Of a DNA stretch of 7,313 nucleotides, positions 1 through 5,911 are shown piece after piece. Position numbers and translations under genes: made by a program. Source of the DNA: Bacteroidales bacterium (GTDB lineage: Bacteria > Bacteroidota > Bacteroidia > Bacteroidales > UBA12077). The stretch's first letter is position 1. Every line of letters begins with the position of its first letter. The stretch spans positions 1 to 7,313 of the forward strand of contig JAUVLS010000064.1 of assembly GCA_030600625.1 (NCBI GenBank). Direction: 5' to 3'. Under the pieces are notes generated by a model that was not told the DNA's origin, did not search any database, and saw nothing but the letters and a program-made list of their open reading frames with translations.

Positions 1-923
1 TGGATTAAAAATCCTTCCGATTTTTTATAATTTCCGGCATCGAAATATATCATGCCAAGAGTACTTAATGAATTTGCAATACCAAGTTTATTTTCTGTTG
101 ATTTATTTCTTACCAATACCCTTTCACTGTACTCAACAGCATAATCCAAATTACCCATTTCATAATAAATGCTGCCCAATTCTTTATAACATAAGGTAAC
201 GCCTGTACTGATCTCTTGTTCTTCTTCTATTTTCTGATAAATATTTAAGGATTGATTTACATAGTTGATGCTTTTTTGATAATTCTTCATCATTTTAAAC
301 AATCGTGCAATATTCAAGGCCGACCACGCTATTCCTTCGTTATTTTGAAGCCCTTCGTAGATAGACAAAGCTTCAAGATGTTGATTTATAGCCAATTCAT
401 AATTCCCATATAGTCTATAAACACTTCCCAGGTTAGTTAATGTTCGGGCTATTTCCTGATCGTTCTGCAAATCCCTGTTTATAGTCATTGCCTCTTCATA
501 AAAGTTTAAAGCTTTCCCAAATTCGCCCATTAACTGATATGTATTACCAATGCGGTTTAGCGACAATGCCTCCCCTTCGCTATTATCATTTAATCTGCTT
601 AATTCCAGCGAATTATTAAGATGAATCAAGGCATTTTCGAAATCATTTTGAATGTAGCATGCGAAGCCTGTTGAAAATTCTGCTAAACACTGCAATTCGT
701 GATTTTTAATTTCTTTACTGATTTTTATTGCAGACAGTCCATAAACAACCGATTTATCAGGATTTCGGTTTCTATTCGATTCCGAAAGTTCTATTAATTC
801 ATTTATTTTTTGAATGGCTTCTGTTTCAGAAGAAAAAGTTACTAAAGTATCTTTTTGATTACCAAATGCACCAAAACTACATGTAAGCACAACCAGAAAA
901 ACATAAAAAAGTCTTCTTTTCAT
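1..923 (-). CDS. Exported tetratricopeptide-repeat protein, C-terminus cut by window edge
   Basis: The frame is open from an ATG at 921-923 to the left edge, giving 307 residues and no stop, so the protein is partial. Residues 1-21 look like a Sec signal peptide (MKRR, then a hydrophobic stretch to about G21). The cysteine at 15 follows V-L-T, a poor lipobox, so I do not call it a lipoprotein. From about residue 80 there are roughly six TPR units spaced about 40 residues apart (near 81, 120, 160, 200, 243 and 283). They show the usual LG..Y...G.Y..A pattern, for example RIGNTYQLMGEFGKAL and NLGSVYRLYGNYELAI. Forty-residue spacing is typical of TPR_12-type arrays that bind peptides or partner proteins. 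In Bacteroidota, exported TPR arrays of this type often precede a membrane segment and a histidine-kinase, LuxR-type or LytTR-type output domain. That part lies outside the window, so an output domain here is only inference. The gap from the upstream lipoprotein gene is 234 bp, so it probably has its own promoter. Confidence 0.85.
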   Translation of the reverse strand, partial: MKRRLFYVFLVVLTCSFGAFGNQKDTLVTFSSETEAIQKINELIELSESNRNRNPDKSVVYGLSAIKISKEIKNHELQCLAEFSTGFACYIQNDFENALIHLNNSLELSRLNDNSEGEALSLNRIGNTYQLMGEFGKALNFYEEAMTINRDLQNDQEIARTLTNLGSVYRLYGNYELAINQHLEALSIYEGLQNNEGIAWSALNIARLFKMMKNYQKSINYVNQSLNIYQKIEEEQEISTGVTLCYKELGSIYYEMGNLDYAVEYSERVLVRNKSTENKLGIANSLSTLGMIYFDAGNYKKSEGFLI

Positions 924-1011
924 TTTAAGTAGATTAAATTCAGTATAAAAGTATAATACTTTTTCTTACATATCAATCTGAATTGAAATTTTCAATATTT
1001 TATTATTTAAT

Positions 1012-1019
1012 CAAATATA
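1012..1019 (-). promoter_or_regulatory. Possible -7 box (TATATTTG) for the TPR gene
   Basis: Read on the minus strand this is TATATTTG, a full match to the Bacteroidota -7 consensus TAnnTTTG, about 90 nt upstream of the TPR start. I see no TTG-type -33 element at the expected distance (about 1037-1043 reads GAAGTGA on the minus strand). The match could be chance in AT-rich DNA. Confidence 0.3.
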
Positions 1020-1096
1020 TTTCTGGTTTAAACTCTTTCACTTCTTTTATGAAACAAAAATGGCTGCCATTGCATAAGGACAACCATTTAAAAATA

Positions 1097-1119
1097 TATT
1101 TCAGTTCTTATATGAAATA
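1097..1119 (-). terminator. Weak AT-rich stem-loop, possible terminator after the lipoprotein gene
   Basis: TATTTCA at 1097-1103 and TGAAATA at 1113-1119 are perfect 7-bp complements around a 9-nt loop, about 40-60 nt past the lipoprotein stop. On the minus strand the stem is followed by TATTTTTAAA, a short U-rich run. The stem has only one G-C pair, so it would be a weak intrinsic terminator at best. Confidence 0.3.
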
Positions 1120-1157
1120 CCAGTTAACAAAAATGCAGACTGGCATATAAATTAATT

Positions 1158-2285
1158 TTATTGTATTTCTTCGTCTCTATATACACCAGTACCATAATCT
1201 CCGTTTATTATTCGGATTTCGCCTGATCTCAAATTAGATACATATGATGGTAAATAAGGGGAATCGATACTAGCCTGGTTAGCATAATAAAATGTAGGAT
1301 AACCGGATCCTACATCAGTTATATTTACATTCCAATCATATAGATAACCTCCTGATACATCAACACTAACAACAGCACCGCTACCACCAAACAAAGATAC
1401 TATGTTTACATCAACAGAGATGTCAGTATAACCTGAACCATTATCGCTAAAATCAATATCATAAACTTCTCCATCACTGTTTACGTCAACATTATAAATA
1501 ATGGCAGTTTCATCATGCGTTGCACTATTATCAACTACAGCATAAACTGAACGCACATATGGAATACTAATAGCATATCCTGACGAATTAAAGACGGTAT
1601 TTATATCAACAATACTAGGTAATGTTTCCGGGAAATCAGGATCTCCTTCATTTCCGTTTTTAGCAATAGTTTGTGACAATTCTAAACTTGAATATCTCAA
1701 TTCATAATAAACTCCATAATAATCCGCAGGTACTGTAAATTCATATTTACCATTTGCATCAACAATAGCAATAAATTCTATCGGAGTACCACCTAAACTT
1801 AAATATGCATAAACTTTTGTTCCTTCAGGAGCATATTCAGTTTCATCATTAGTAAGGTCTGTTTCTATTTCAAGCTTGCCTTTGATCGTTGCTGTGTTTT
1901 GAGTTAAAGAATAAAGAGCTATATTCTCCATATATTGGCTTTGACGATAATTATCCGTAGAAATATCAAAGTCAGTTAATCTTTTGATATAACCTTCTTT
2001 TTCAATACGTACTAAAACATTATCCCCAATTTTAATTTTAGTAAAGTATGCAATACCCAACTCGTTAGTCTGAATAGTAATTGCTTCCCCTCCATTAACC
2101 ATTGTAACAGCTGCATTTACTAAGCTGGAATCTGTAGCTGGATCGTACACATATATTGAAACATCAATTGTTTGTTGCGCATCCAGTGCATCTTTTTCTG
2201 TAAATTCGTCTTCACAAGCTGTAAAAAAAACTCCTGCTAACATAGTTAGCAAAATCATGGTTTTAAAAATTTTCTTTTTCATCAT
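1158..2285 (-). CDS. Surface lipoprotein with two Ig-like domains and C-terminal GSGY repeats
   Basis: This is a 375-residue protein of no family I can name. Residues 1-23 form a lipoprotein signal peptide ending F-T-A before Cys24. The mature protein starts C-E-D-E, and acidic residues here are known in Bacteroidota as part of a signal that exports lipoproteins to the cell surface. Residues about 39-109 resemble a carboxypeptidase-regulatory-like or PEGA-like beta sandwich (IDVSIYVYD, a V-NAAVTM strand, then NELGIAYF and VRIEKEGY). Residues about 131-186 look like a second such domain (TIKGKLEI, then VDANGKYEFTVPA). Residues 266-331 hold two copies of a Gly/Ser/Tyr motif about 42 residues apart, with GSGY at 283-286 and 326-329 and GGSGA at 300-304. 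The start may be either of two adjacent ATGs (2283-2285 or 2280-2282). The gene follows a beta-barrel gene by 47 bp and is probably co-transcribed with it. I infer an extracellular binding or structural role; no catalytic motif is visible. Confidence 0.85.
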   Translation of the reverse strand: MMKKKIFKTMILLTMLAGVFFTACEDEFTEKDALDAQQTIDVSIYVYDPATDSSLVNAAVTMVNGGEAITIQTNELGIAYFTKIKIGDNVLVRIEKEGYIKRLTDFDISTDNYRQSQYMENIALYSLTQNTATIKGKLEIETDLTNDETEYAPEGTKVYAYLSLGGTPIEFIAIVDANGKYEFTVPADYYGVYYELRYSSLELSQTIAKNGNEGDPDFPETLPSIVDINTVFNSSGYAISIPYVRSVYAVVDNSATHDETAIIYNVDVNSDGEVYDIDFSDNGSGYTDISVDVNIVSLFGGSGAVVSVDVSGGYLYDWNVNITDVGSGYPTFYYANQASIDSPYLPSYVSNLRSGEIRIINGDYGTGVYRDEEIQ

Positions 2286-2332
2286 TCTAATTGATTTAAT
2301 TTATTAATTATAGTTTATTTTTAATTATTTAT

Positions 2333-3082
2333 TTAAAACTGAACTCCTAATGTAATAGACAATGCGTTAGAATTAAAATCTTCAGTAACAGCATAATAAT
2401 CAATATAACTGTATGATTTTTTTACTGGCATTATTCCATATTTATAACTTATACCCAAAAGCATATGCCAGTTTGCATTTGTCGGAATATTAAATTCTAT
2501 TCCTGCAACTGCTCCAACCTGAAACATCTCATACTGATCCGTTACTACTGCATCTCCGTTTGTTGTAACATAAATGTCATCTTCTATTTCGCCAGTTTTT
2601 TGATAACTTTCAGTTGCCGCAAAATTTACATCTAAATAAGGACCAATAAGCAATTTGGGCAAGTAAGATTGAGAAAAAACTGTTAATTTTGCCTGTAATG
2701 GAACATAAATATTGTGCAAGGTTACTGAAGCATTTTTTACGTTTTTTGAAATATAACTTTCAGGAACTCCAAATCTTGTATCATCTTTAAACTGGATATA
2801 TGTTCCTCCTTGTTGAAAATAGCCCAGCTCCATTTGCAAAGCTATCAAGTCACTAAATTCATACAAACCAAATACACCTGCGGAGAAACCCATCTTTCCT
2901 CCGGTGTGAGGTGGTTGATTTGTAAATTCATGAAAGGTTACACCTCCTTTTATACCAAAGTTAATGGTATTACCCTGATCAGATTGCTCCTCCTGTGCAT
3001 GGCTGCTGAATGTAAAAAAAACTATACTCAGCGTACACAGTGCAATCCTAAGTTTTTCAGAATACTTTTTCATAGATTTCAT
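2333..3082 (-). CDS. Outer-membrane beta-barrel protein, PorT-like/OMP_b-brl family
   Basis: This 249-residue protein has a Sec signal peptide (residues 1-29, K-rich start, hydrophobic 12-26, cleavage likely after S-H-A at 29). The mature part starts near NFGIKGGVTF, the usual first strand of small Bacteroidota barrels. It continues with alternating polar and apolar strands (GFSAGVFGLYEFSDLIALQMELGYFQQGG, here broken at G77-like turns), then IYVPLQAKLTVF, LLIGPYLDVNF, VGAVAGIEFNIP and LSITLGVQF. The last residue is Phe, the typical C-terminal aromatic of BAM substrates. The length fits an eight-strand barrel of the PorT-like 'outer membrane protein beta-barrel domain' family, whose members mostly lack known functions. 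It could start at M1 (3080-3082) or M4 (3071-3073); neither has a Shine-Dalgarno motif. It heads a two-gene unit with the lipoprotein downstream. I cannot tell whether it is a pore, an adhesin or an assembly factor. Confidence 0.88.
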   Translation of the reverse strand: MKSMKKYSEKLRIALCTLSIVFFTFSSHAQEEQSDQGNTINFGIKGGVTFHEFTNQPPHTGGKMGFSAGVFGLYEFSDLIALQMELGYFQQGGTYIQFKDDTRFGVPESYISKNVKNASVTLHNIYVPLQAKLTVFSQSYLPKLLIGPYLDVNFAATESYQKTGEIEDDIYVTTNGDAVVTDQYEMFQVGAVAGIEFNIPTNANWHMLLGISYKYGIMPVKKSYSYIDYYAVTEDFNSNALSITLGVQF

Positions 3083-3208
3083 TTTGATTTAAAACATTTA
3101 TTTAAATAAATTATTAGATTTTTAGAAACATTAACACAAATCATACTTGCATTAAAATACCTGCATTCTATACAAAAGGAATAGAGGAATTATTTAATTT
3201 TAAGCATG

Positions 3209-3216
3209 CAAAGATA
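3209..3216 (-). promoter_or_regulatory. Possible -7 box (TATCTTTG) for the barrel-lipoprotein unit
   Basis: On the minus strand this reads TATCTTTG, matching the Bacteroidota -7 consensus TAnnTTTG, and would give a leader of about 120 nt before the barrel ATG. The sequence upstream at the -33 position has no clear TTG. Matches also occur at 3428-3435 and 3482-3489, so this choice rests mainly on distance to the gene. Confidence 0.35.
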
Positions 3217-3395
3217 AAATTTCAGAATTAATGTTATGCTTTTTTTTGAATTACTTTGAATGGGTTTGTCTTTTTTAGATGTGTTATTAAACACCTATCC
3301 ATAATGGGAGTTTTCTTGATTTTGGTTTTCGACCATAAAATAAATCGTCCATATATAATGCAAATCGTCTGAAAATATATGAATTATACTAATAA

Positions 3396-3424
3396 CTTTT
3401 CCAAAGTTTGAAACTTTGGAAAAG
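3396..3424. repeat. Perfect 29-nt inverted repeat with 14-bp arms
   Basis: The left arm CTTTTCCAAAGTTT (3396-3409) and the right arm AAACTTTGGAAAAG (3411-3424) are exact reverse complements around a single G at 3410. It begins about 90 nt past the stop of the Wzy-like gene. It lacks the U-tract after the stem expected of an intrinsic terminator on either strand (the minus strand continues TTATTAG, the plus strand ATGCAAA). It could be an operator, a REP-like dispersed palindrome or an unusual terminator. Confidence 0.9.
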
Positions 3425-3512
3425 ATGCAAATATACTTTGGTATAAAGTAAATATATTGAGCATGATAAAATCTTTTGAAACAAATATATGATTCTAAAA
3501 TATAGAAAGGGT

Positions 3513-4949
3513 TTAATCCGGATTTATTTCTTTCCTCTCCTTATGATAAACATCAAAAGCAACAAGCATAGCTATAAATCCCCAAACAGGAACTGATGCT
3601 TTGTCAGTGTCGAGAAAGTTATTTAAAATCCCGTGTATAAAATAGGTAGATAAACCCAAAATAATATAAAGTGAAAAGTCCTTTATCTCTTTAGACCTGG
3701 CATTGTGATAAACCCTGTATCCTGTTTTAAAAGCCATAAAAACGACAAGCATAAACGAAAGCATTCCTATAAACCCGGATTCAGATAAAGGCCCTAAATA
3801 CTCACTGTGAGCATTCCCCAGATCACCGAAATTCGTACTAATAATCGTTCTGTCGTAAGAAAATTGAAACGGCGCATATTGAAAAGTATATGTTCCCGGA
3901 CCCCAACCCCAAAACGGTTTTTCTTTGAACATCCGAATGGCACATTTCCAGCGATTAATTCGTTCCATGTTTGATGCATCGGAGGTTATATTAGCCATTG
4001 ACTCTATATGCTCTGAAAATTTTCCTGATGATTCTGATTCATTTCTTTCTAAACCCTCAAGTACTCTATTTTGCAAAGCAAAAAACAAAAGCCCAATACC
4101 TAATCCTGCTATGAGAACATATCTAATCTTAATTTTTAGTTTAAAAATAATTAACAATCCTATTCCGGCAAATAAACTTAACCAGGCTGCTCGTGTGTAT
4201 GAAAGAATAATTGCTATAATAAAAATAACAAAAACAATTGTAGTGGAAAGCTTAGCAAATAAATTATCCTGCTTTCTTGTTAAAAAATAAAACAAAGGAA
4301 AAAGAAACATTACAAGCATGGCTCCATACGATGTGTGATCGCTAAAAAATGGCCAAACAACCCAGTTTGATGCATGCTGATTATCTAATCCATAACCTGA
4401 CAACCTGATGTTTGTATAAAAAATAACTATTATAAGAGATACTATATAAAACCAGTTAAATTTTTCAATGTTTTTGTATTCCTTAAAAAGCTGGGTAGCT
4501 AAAAAATACATAGCTACAATAAACCATAGCCTCGATAATAAAAACTTAAAAGATACTCCGGGCATTGTACTGGTAAAACTGGTTATGAAAATCCAAAAAA
4601 GATTTATATAAATCGCTATTGAAACCGGGTGTAATAATACTTTTTTATCGAACTTACCATCCAGCAATAATTTGAATATAAACAAAACAAAAATCCCCAG
4701 AAGTAAAGGCTCTGTTGGTAATGATAAATTAACTGGAATACCCGGGAGTAAATCATCTAACTGAATAGAAAGTGGTGTGAAAAAGACAACAGCTAAAAGA
4801 ATTTTATCTAAGGATATAAAACTGGCAAATAAAAAAAGTAGAATTACAGGTAAGAATGCAATATAATAAAAATCATAAGCTATAAACAGAATGTTAATGG
4901 CTATGAAAATGAGTGAGACAGAATAAAAAAGAATTTTATTCTTTGACAA
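3513..4949 (-). CDS. Wzy/WaaL-type O-antigen polymerase or ligase (Wzy_C family), TTG start
   Basis: This 478-residue polytopic inner-membrane protein has about 12 hydrophobic segments, starting at residue 6. A long periplasmic loop spans about 293-392. The Wzy_C hallmarks are present: SYTRAAW at 250-256, with Arg252; R332..W334 followed by GWGPGTY at 348-354; and NAHSEYL at 379-385 followed by ESGFIG. Family members transfer or polymerise lipid-linked glycans on the periplasmic face, either as O-antigen ligase (WaaL) or polymerase (Wzy); sequence alone does not separate them. The adjacent Wzz-type gene favours a polymerase, since Wzz sets the chain length made by Wzy. The first codon is TTG (4947-4949). 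In-frame upstream codons to the TGA at 4968-4970 contain no ATG, and no ATG or GTG follows within the first membrane segment. The start lies 4 bp after the wzz-like stop, which suggests translational coupling. The family call is firm; the exact role is not. Confidence 0.9.
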   Translation of the reverse strand: MSKNKILFYSVSLIFIAINILFIAYDFYYIAFLPVILLFLFASFISLDKILLAVVFFTPLSIQLDDLLPGIPVNLSLPTEPLLLGIFVLFIFKLLLDGKFDKKVLLHPVSIAIYINLFWIFITSFTSTMPGVSFKFLLSRLWFIVAMYFLATQLFKEYKNIEKFNWFYIVSLIIVIFYTNIRLSGYGLDNQHASNWVVWPFFSDHTSYGAMLVMFLFPLFYFLTRKQDNLFAKLSTTIVFVIFIIAIILSYTRAAWLSLFAGIGLLIIFKLKIKIRYVLIAGLGIGLLFFALQNRVLEGLERNESESSGKFSEHIESMANITSDASNMERINRWKCAIRMFKEKPFWGWGPGTYTFQYAPFQFSYDRTIISTNFGDLGNAHSEYLGPLSESGFIGMLSFMLVVFMAFKTGYRVYHNARSKEIKDFSLYIILGLSTYFIHGILNNFLDTDKASVPVWGFIAMLVAFDVYHKERKEINPD

Positions 4950-4953
4950 AGCT

Positions 4954-5856
4954 TTATTGTTTAAATTTCAAAAGATCTTTATATCTCTCAATAAAAAGCA
5001 TCATTAATACAGCAAAAACAAATGCTGAAATAGTGGAAACAGCACAAATTAACCAGCGAACCGGATAAGCCTTTTTCTCGGCAGGATAAGCTTTTGCCAC
5101 CGTAAATTTTCGTGGTAAATTTTGGTTTGCATTTACTCGTGCCTCAACCAATTTTGATTTTAATTCGCTTAAGCGTTTATTTTCGTTCACAAGCTGTTCG
5201 CTTAACGAAATATATTTAGGATCGGTTTTTTTGTTTCCCAAAGCTTTTAATGAGATTTCTATTTGCTCTATCTCAGATATTAACAGACCGCGCTCTCCTT
5301 CAACCACTTTTAAAATTTCAACCGCAACATCGTTCTGCATTTTATTTAAAGTTTCGTCAAGCAAAGAAGCTATTTCGTTCGCAATATCAGCGGCCATCTG
5401 TGGATCAGTATCCAGAACTTCAATTTGAACTGCCTGATATTCTGTTTTTTTAAACCTGATATTATCAGAAAATTCTTCGTGTAACTTAGTCATTGGAAAT
5501 TCTCCTTCCGAATCAATATTGTAATGATTTAAAAGATCGAATTTATCGATGATTGCAAATCTAATTTTTTCTGAGTGTAGAGTCTGAATTAGCTGTTCCG
5601 TCGCTTCTTCATCGCCAAAGTTCATAATATGATCATCAGGATCAATCAGCTCTGCCGTTGTTAGTGCATGCGATACCGAAACTTGCGTTTTGGGAAATAG
5701 TATTACAGATGACTTAAACTTTGGAGTTATTGTCATTGAAACAATTACGGAGGCAATGGCAGCAATTAATGTTACAACAATTATCGGCCATTTGTGCTTA
5801 AACATAAATCGAATAATATCCATAGAGTTGAAGTTATAGTTGGCGTTATCTTGCAT
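4954..5856 (-). CDS. Wzz-family polysaccharide chain-length determinant
   Basis: This 300-residue protein has the standard polysaccharide co-polymerase layout. It has a short cytoplasmic N-terminus, a first membrane helix at about 24-43 preceded by FMFKHKWP, a large periplasmic part with a predicted coiled coil at about 165-242 (many E, K and L heptads), and a second membrane helix at about 267-289. A Pro-containing stretch leads into the second helix (AYPAEKKAYPVRW, 256-268), as is usual in Wzz proteins. The C-terminus ends 11 residues later, so no BY-kinase (Wzc-type) domain is fused. Wzz oligomers control the modal length of O-antigen or exopolysaccharide chains made by Wzy, which fits the Wzy-like gene 4 bp downstream. 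ATG at 5854-5856 is the first start; a second ATG at codon 12 would also keep the whole first helix. The upstream sequence is A-rich with no Shine-Dalgarno motif. Confidence 0.92.
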   Translation of the reverse strand: MQDNANYNFNSMDIIRFMFKHKWPIIVVTLIAAIASVIVSMTITPKFKSSVILFPKTQVSVSHALTTAELIDPDDHIMNFGDEEATEQLIQTLHSEKIRFAIIDKFDLLNHYNIDSEGEFPMTKLHEEFSDNIRFKKTEYQAVQIEVLDTDPQMAADIANEIASLLDETLNKMQNDVAVEILKVVEGERGLLISEIEQIEISLKALGNKKTDPKYISLSEQLVNENKRLSELKSKLVEARVNANQNLPRKFTVAKAYPAEKKAYPVRWLICAVSTISAFVFAVLMMLFIERYKDLLKFKQ

Positions 5857-5870
5857 AATGATAATTTTTT

Positions 5871-5910
5871 TCTTAGTGCCTTAATGGTAAAATTTAAACT
5901 GCCACTAAGA
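5871..5910. repeat. Inverted repeat filling the tyrS-wzz gap
   Basis: TCTTAGTG at 5871-5878 and CACTAAGA at 5903-5910 are perfect 8-bp complements around a 24-nt centre that contains TGGTAAAATTTAAAC. The pattern CTTAGTGCC...TGGTAAAATTTAAAC..CCACTAAG resembles a dispersed CTTAGTG/CACTAAG-type intergenic palindrome I recall from Bacteroidota genomes. That match is from memory. On the minus strand the stem is followed by A residues, not U residues, so it is not a standard terminator. Confidence 0.7.
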
Positions 5911-5911
5911 T

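Larger units (their letters stand above)
924..1157. other. Non-coding gap between lipoprotein gene and TPR gene
   Basis: This 234-bp AT-rich gap holds a possible promoter box for the TPR gene and a weak stem-loop downstream of the lipoprotein gene, both listed separately. A 10-base direct repeat, AACAAAAATG, occurs at 1053-1062 and 1126-1135, and TATGAAA occurs at 1048-1054 and 1111-1117. These may be chance matches in low-complexity DNA. I see no convincing gene here. Confidence 0.6.
3083..3512. other. 430-bp non-coding region with promoter candidate and repeats
   Basis: This stretch separates the Wzy-like gene from the barrel gene and contains no credible ORF; the longest plus-strand frame I traced starts at 3304 and has 22 codons. 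It holds a candidate -7 box for the barrel gene at 3209-3216, an 8-bp direct repeat AAATCGTC (3342-3349 and 3362-3369), a perfect 29-nt inverted repeat (3396-3424), and a smaller inverted repeat (3434-3450). I see no canonical intrinsic terminator for the Wzy-like gene, although the 29-nt repeat is well placed to mark that boundary. Confidence 0.7.

Noticed and set aside
1049..1150. Plus-strand ORF of 33 codons starting MKQKWLPLHK in the gap before the TPR gene
   Set aside because: It is short, lacks a ribosome-binding or promoter signal and has no recognisable features; an open frame of this length is expected by chance.
2810..3109. Plus-strand 99-codon open frame opposite the barrel gene
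   Set aside because: It lies antisense to a gene with a clear signal peptide and barrel strands, and its own protein has no family features.
3281..3294. GTGTT/AACAC hairpin with a 4-nt loop
   Set aside because: The stem is only 5 bp and no U-tract follows on either strand.
3304..3372. Plus-strand 22-codon ORF (MGVFLILVFDHK...) in the 430-bp gap
   Set aside because: It is very short, has no upstream signal, and overlaps the direct repeats.
3396..3424. Calling the 29-nt palindrome a standard intrinsic terminator
   Set aside because: No run of T follows the stem on the minus strand, where the upstream gene is transcribed.
3428..3435. TATATTTG box on the minus strand as the main promoter of the barrel gene
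   Set aside because: It would give a leader of about 340 nt and has no visible -33 element; a nearer box exists at 3209-3216.
3925..4290. Plus-strand 121-codon open frame opposite the Wzy-like gene
   Set aside because: It is a shadow of the conserved Wzy_C coding sequence on the other strand.
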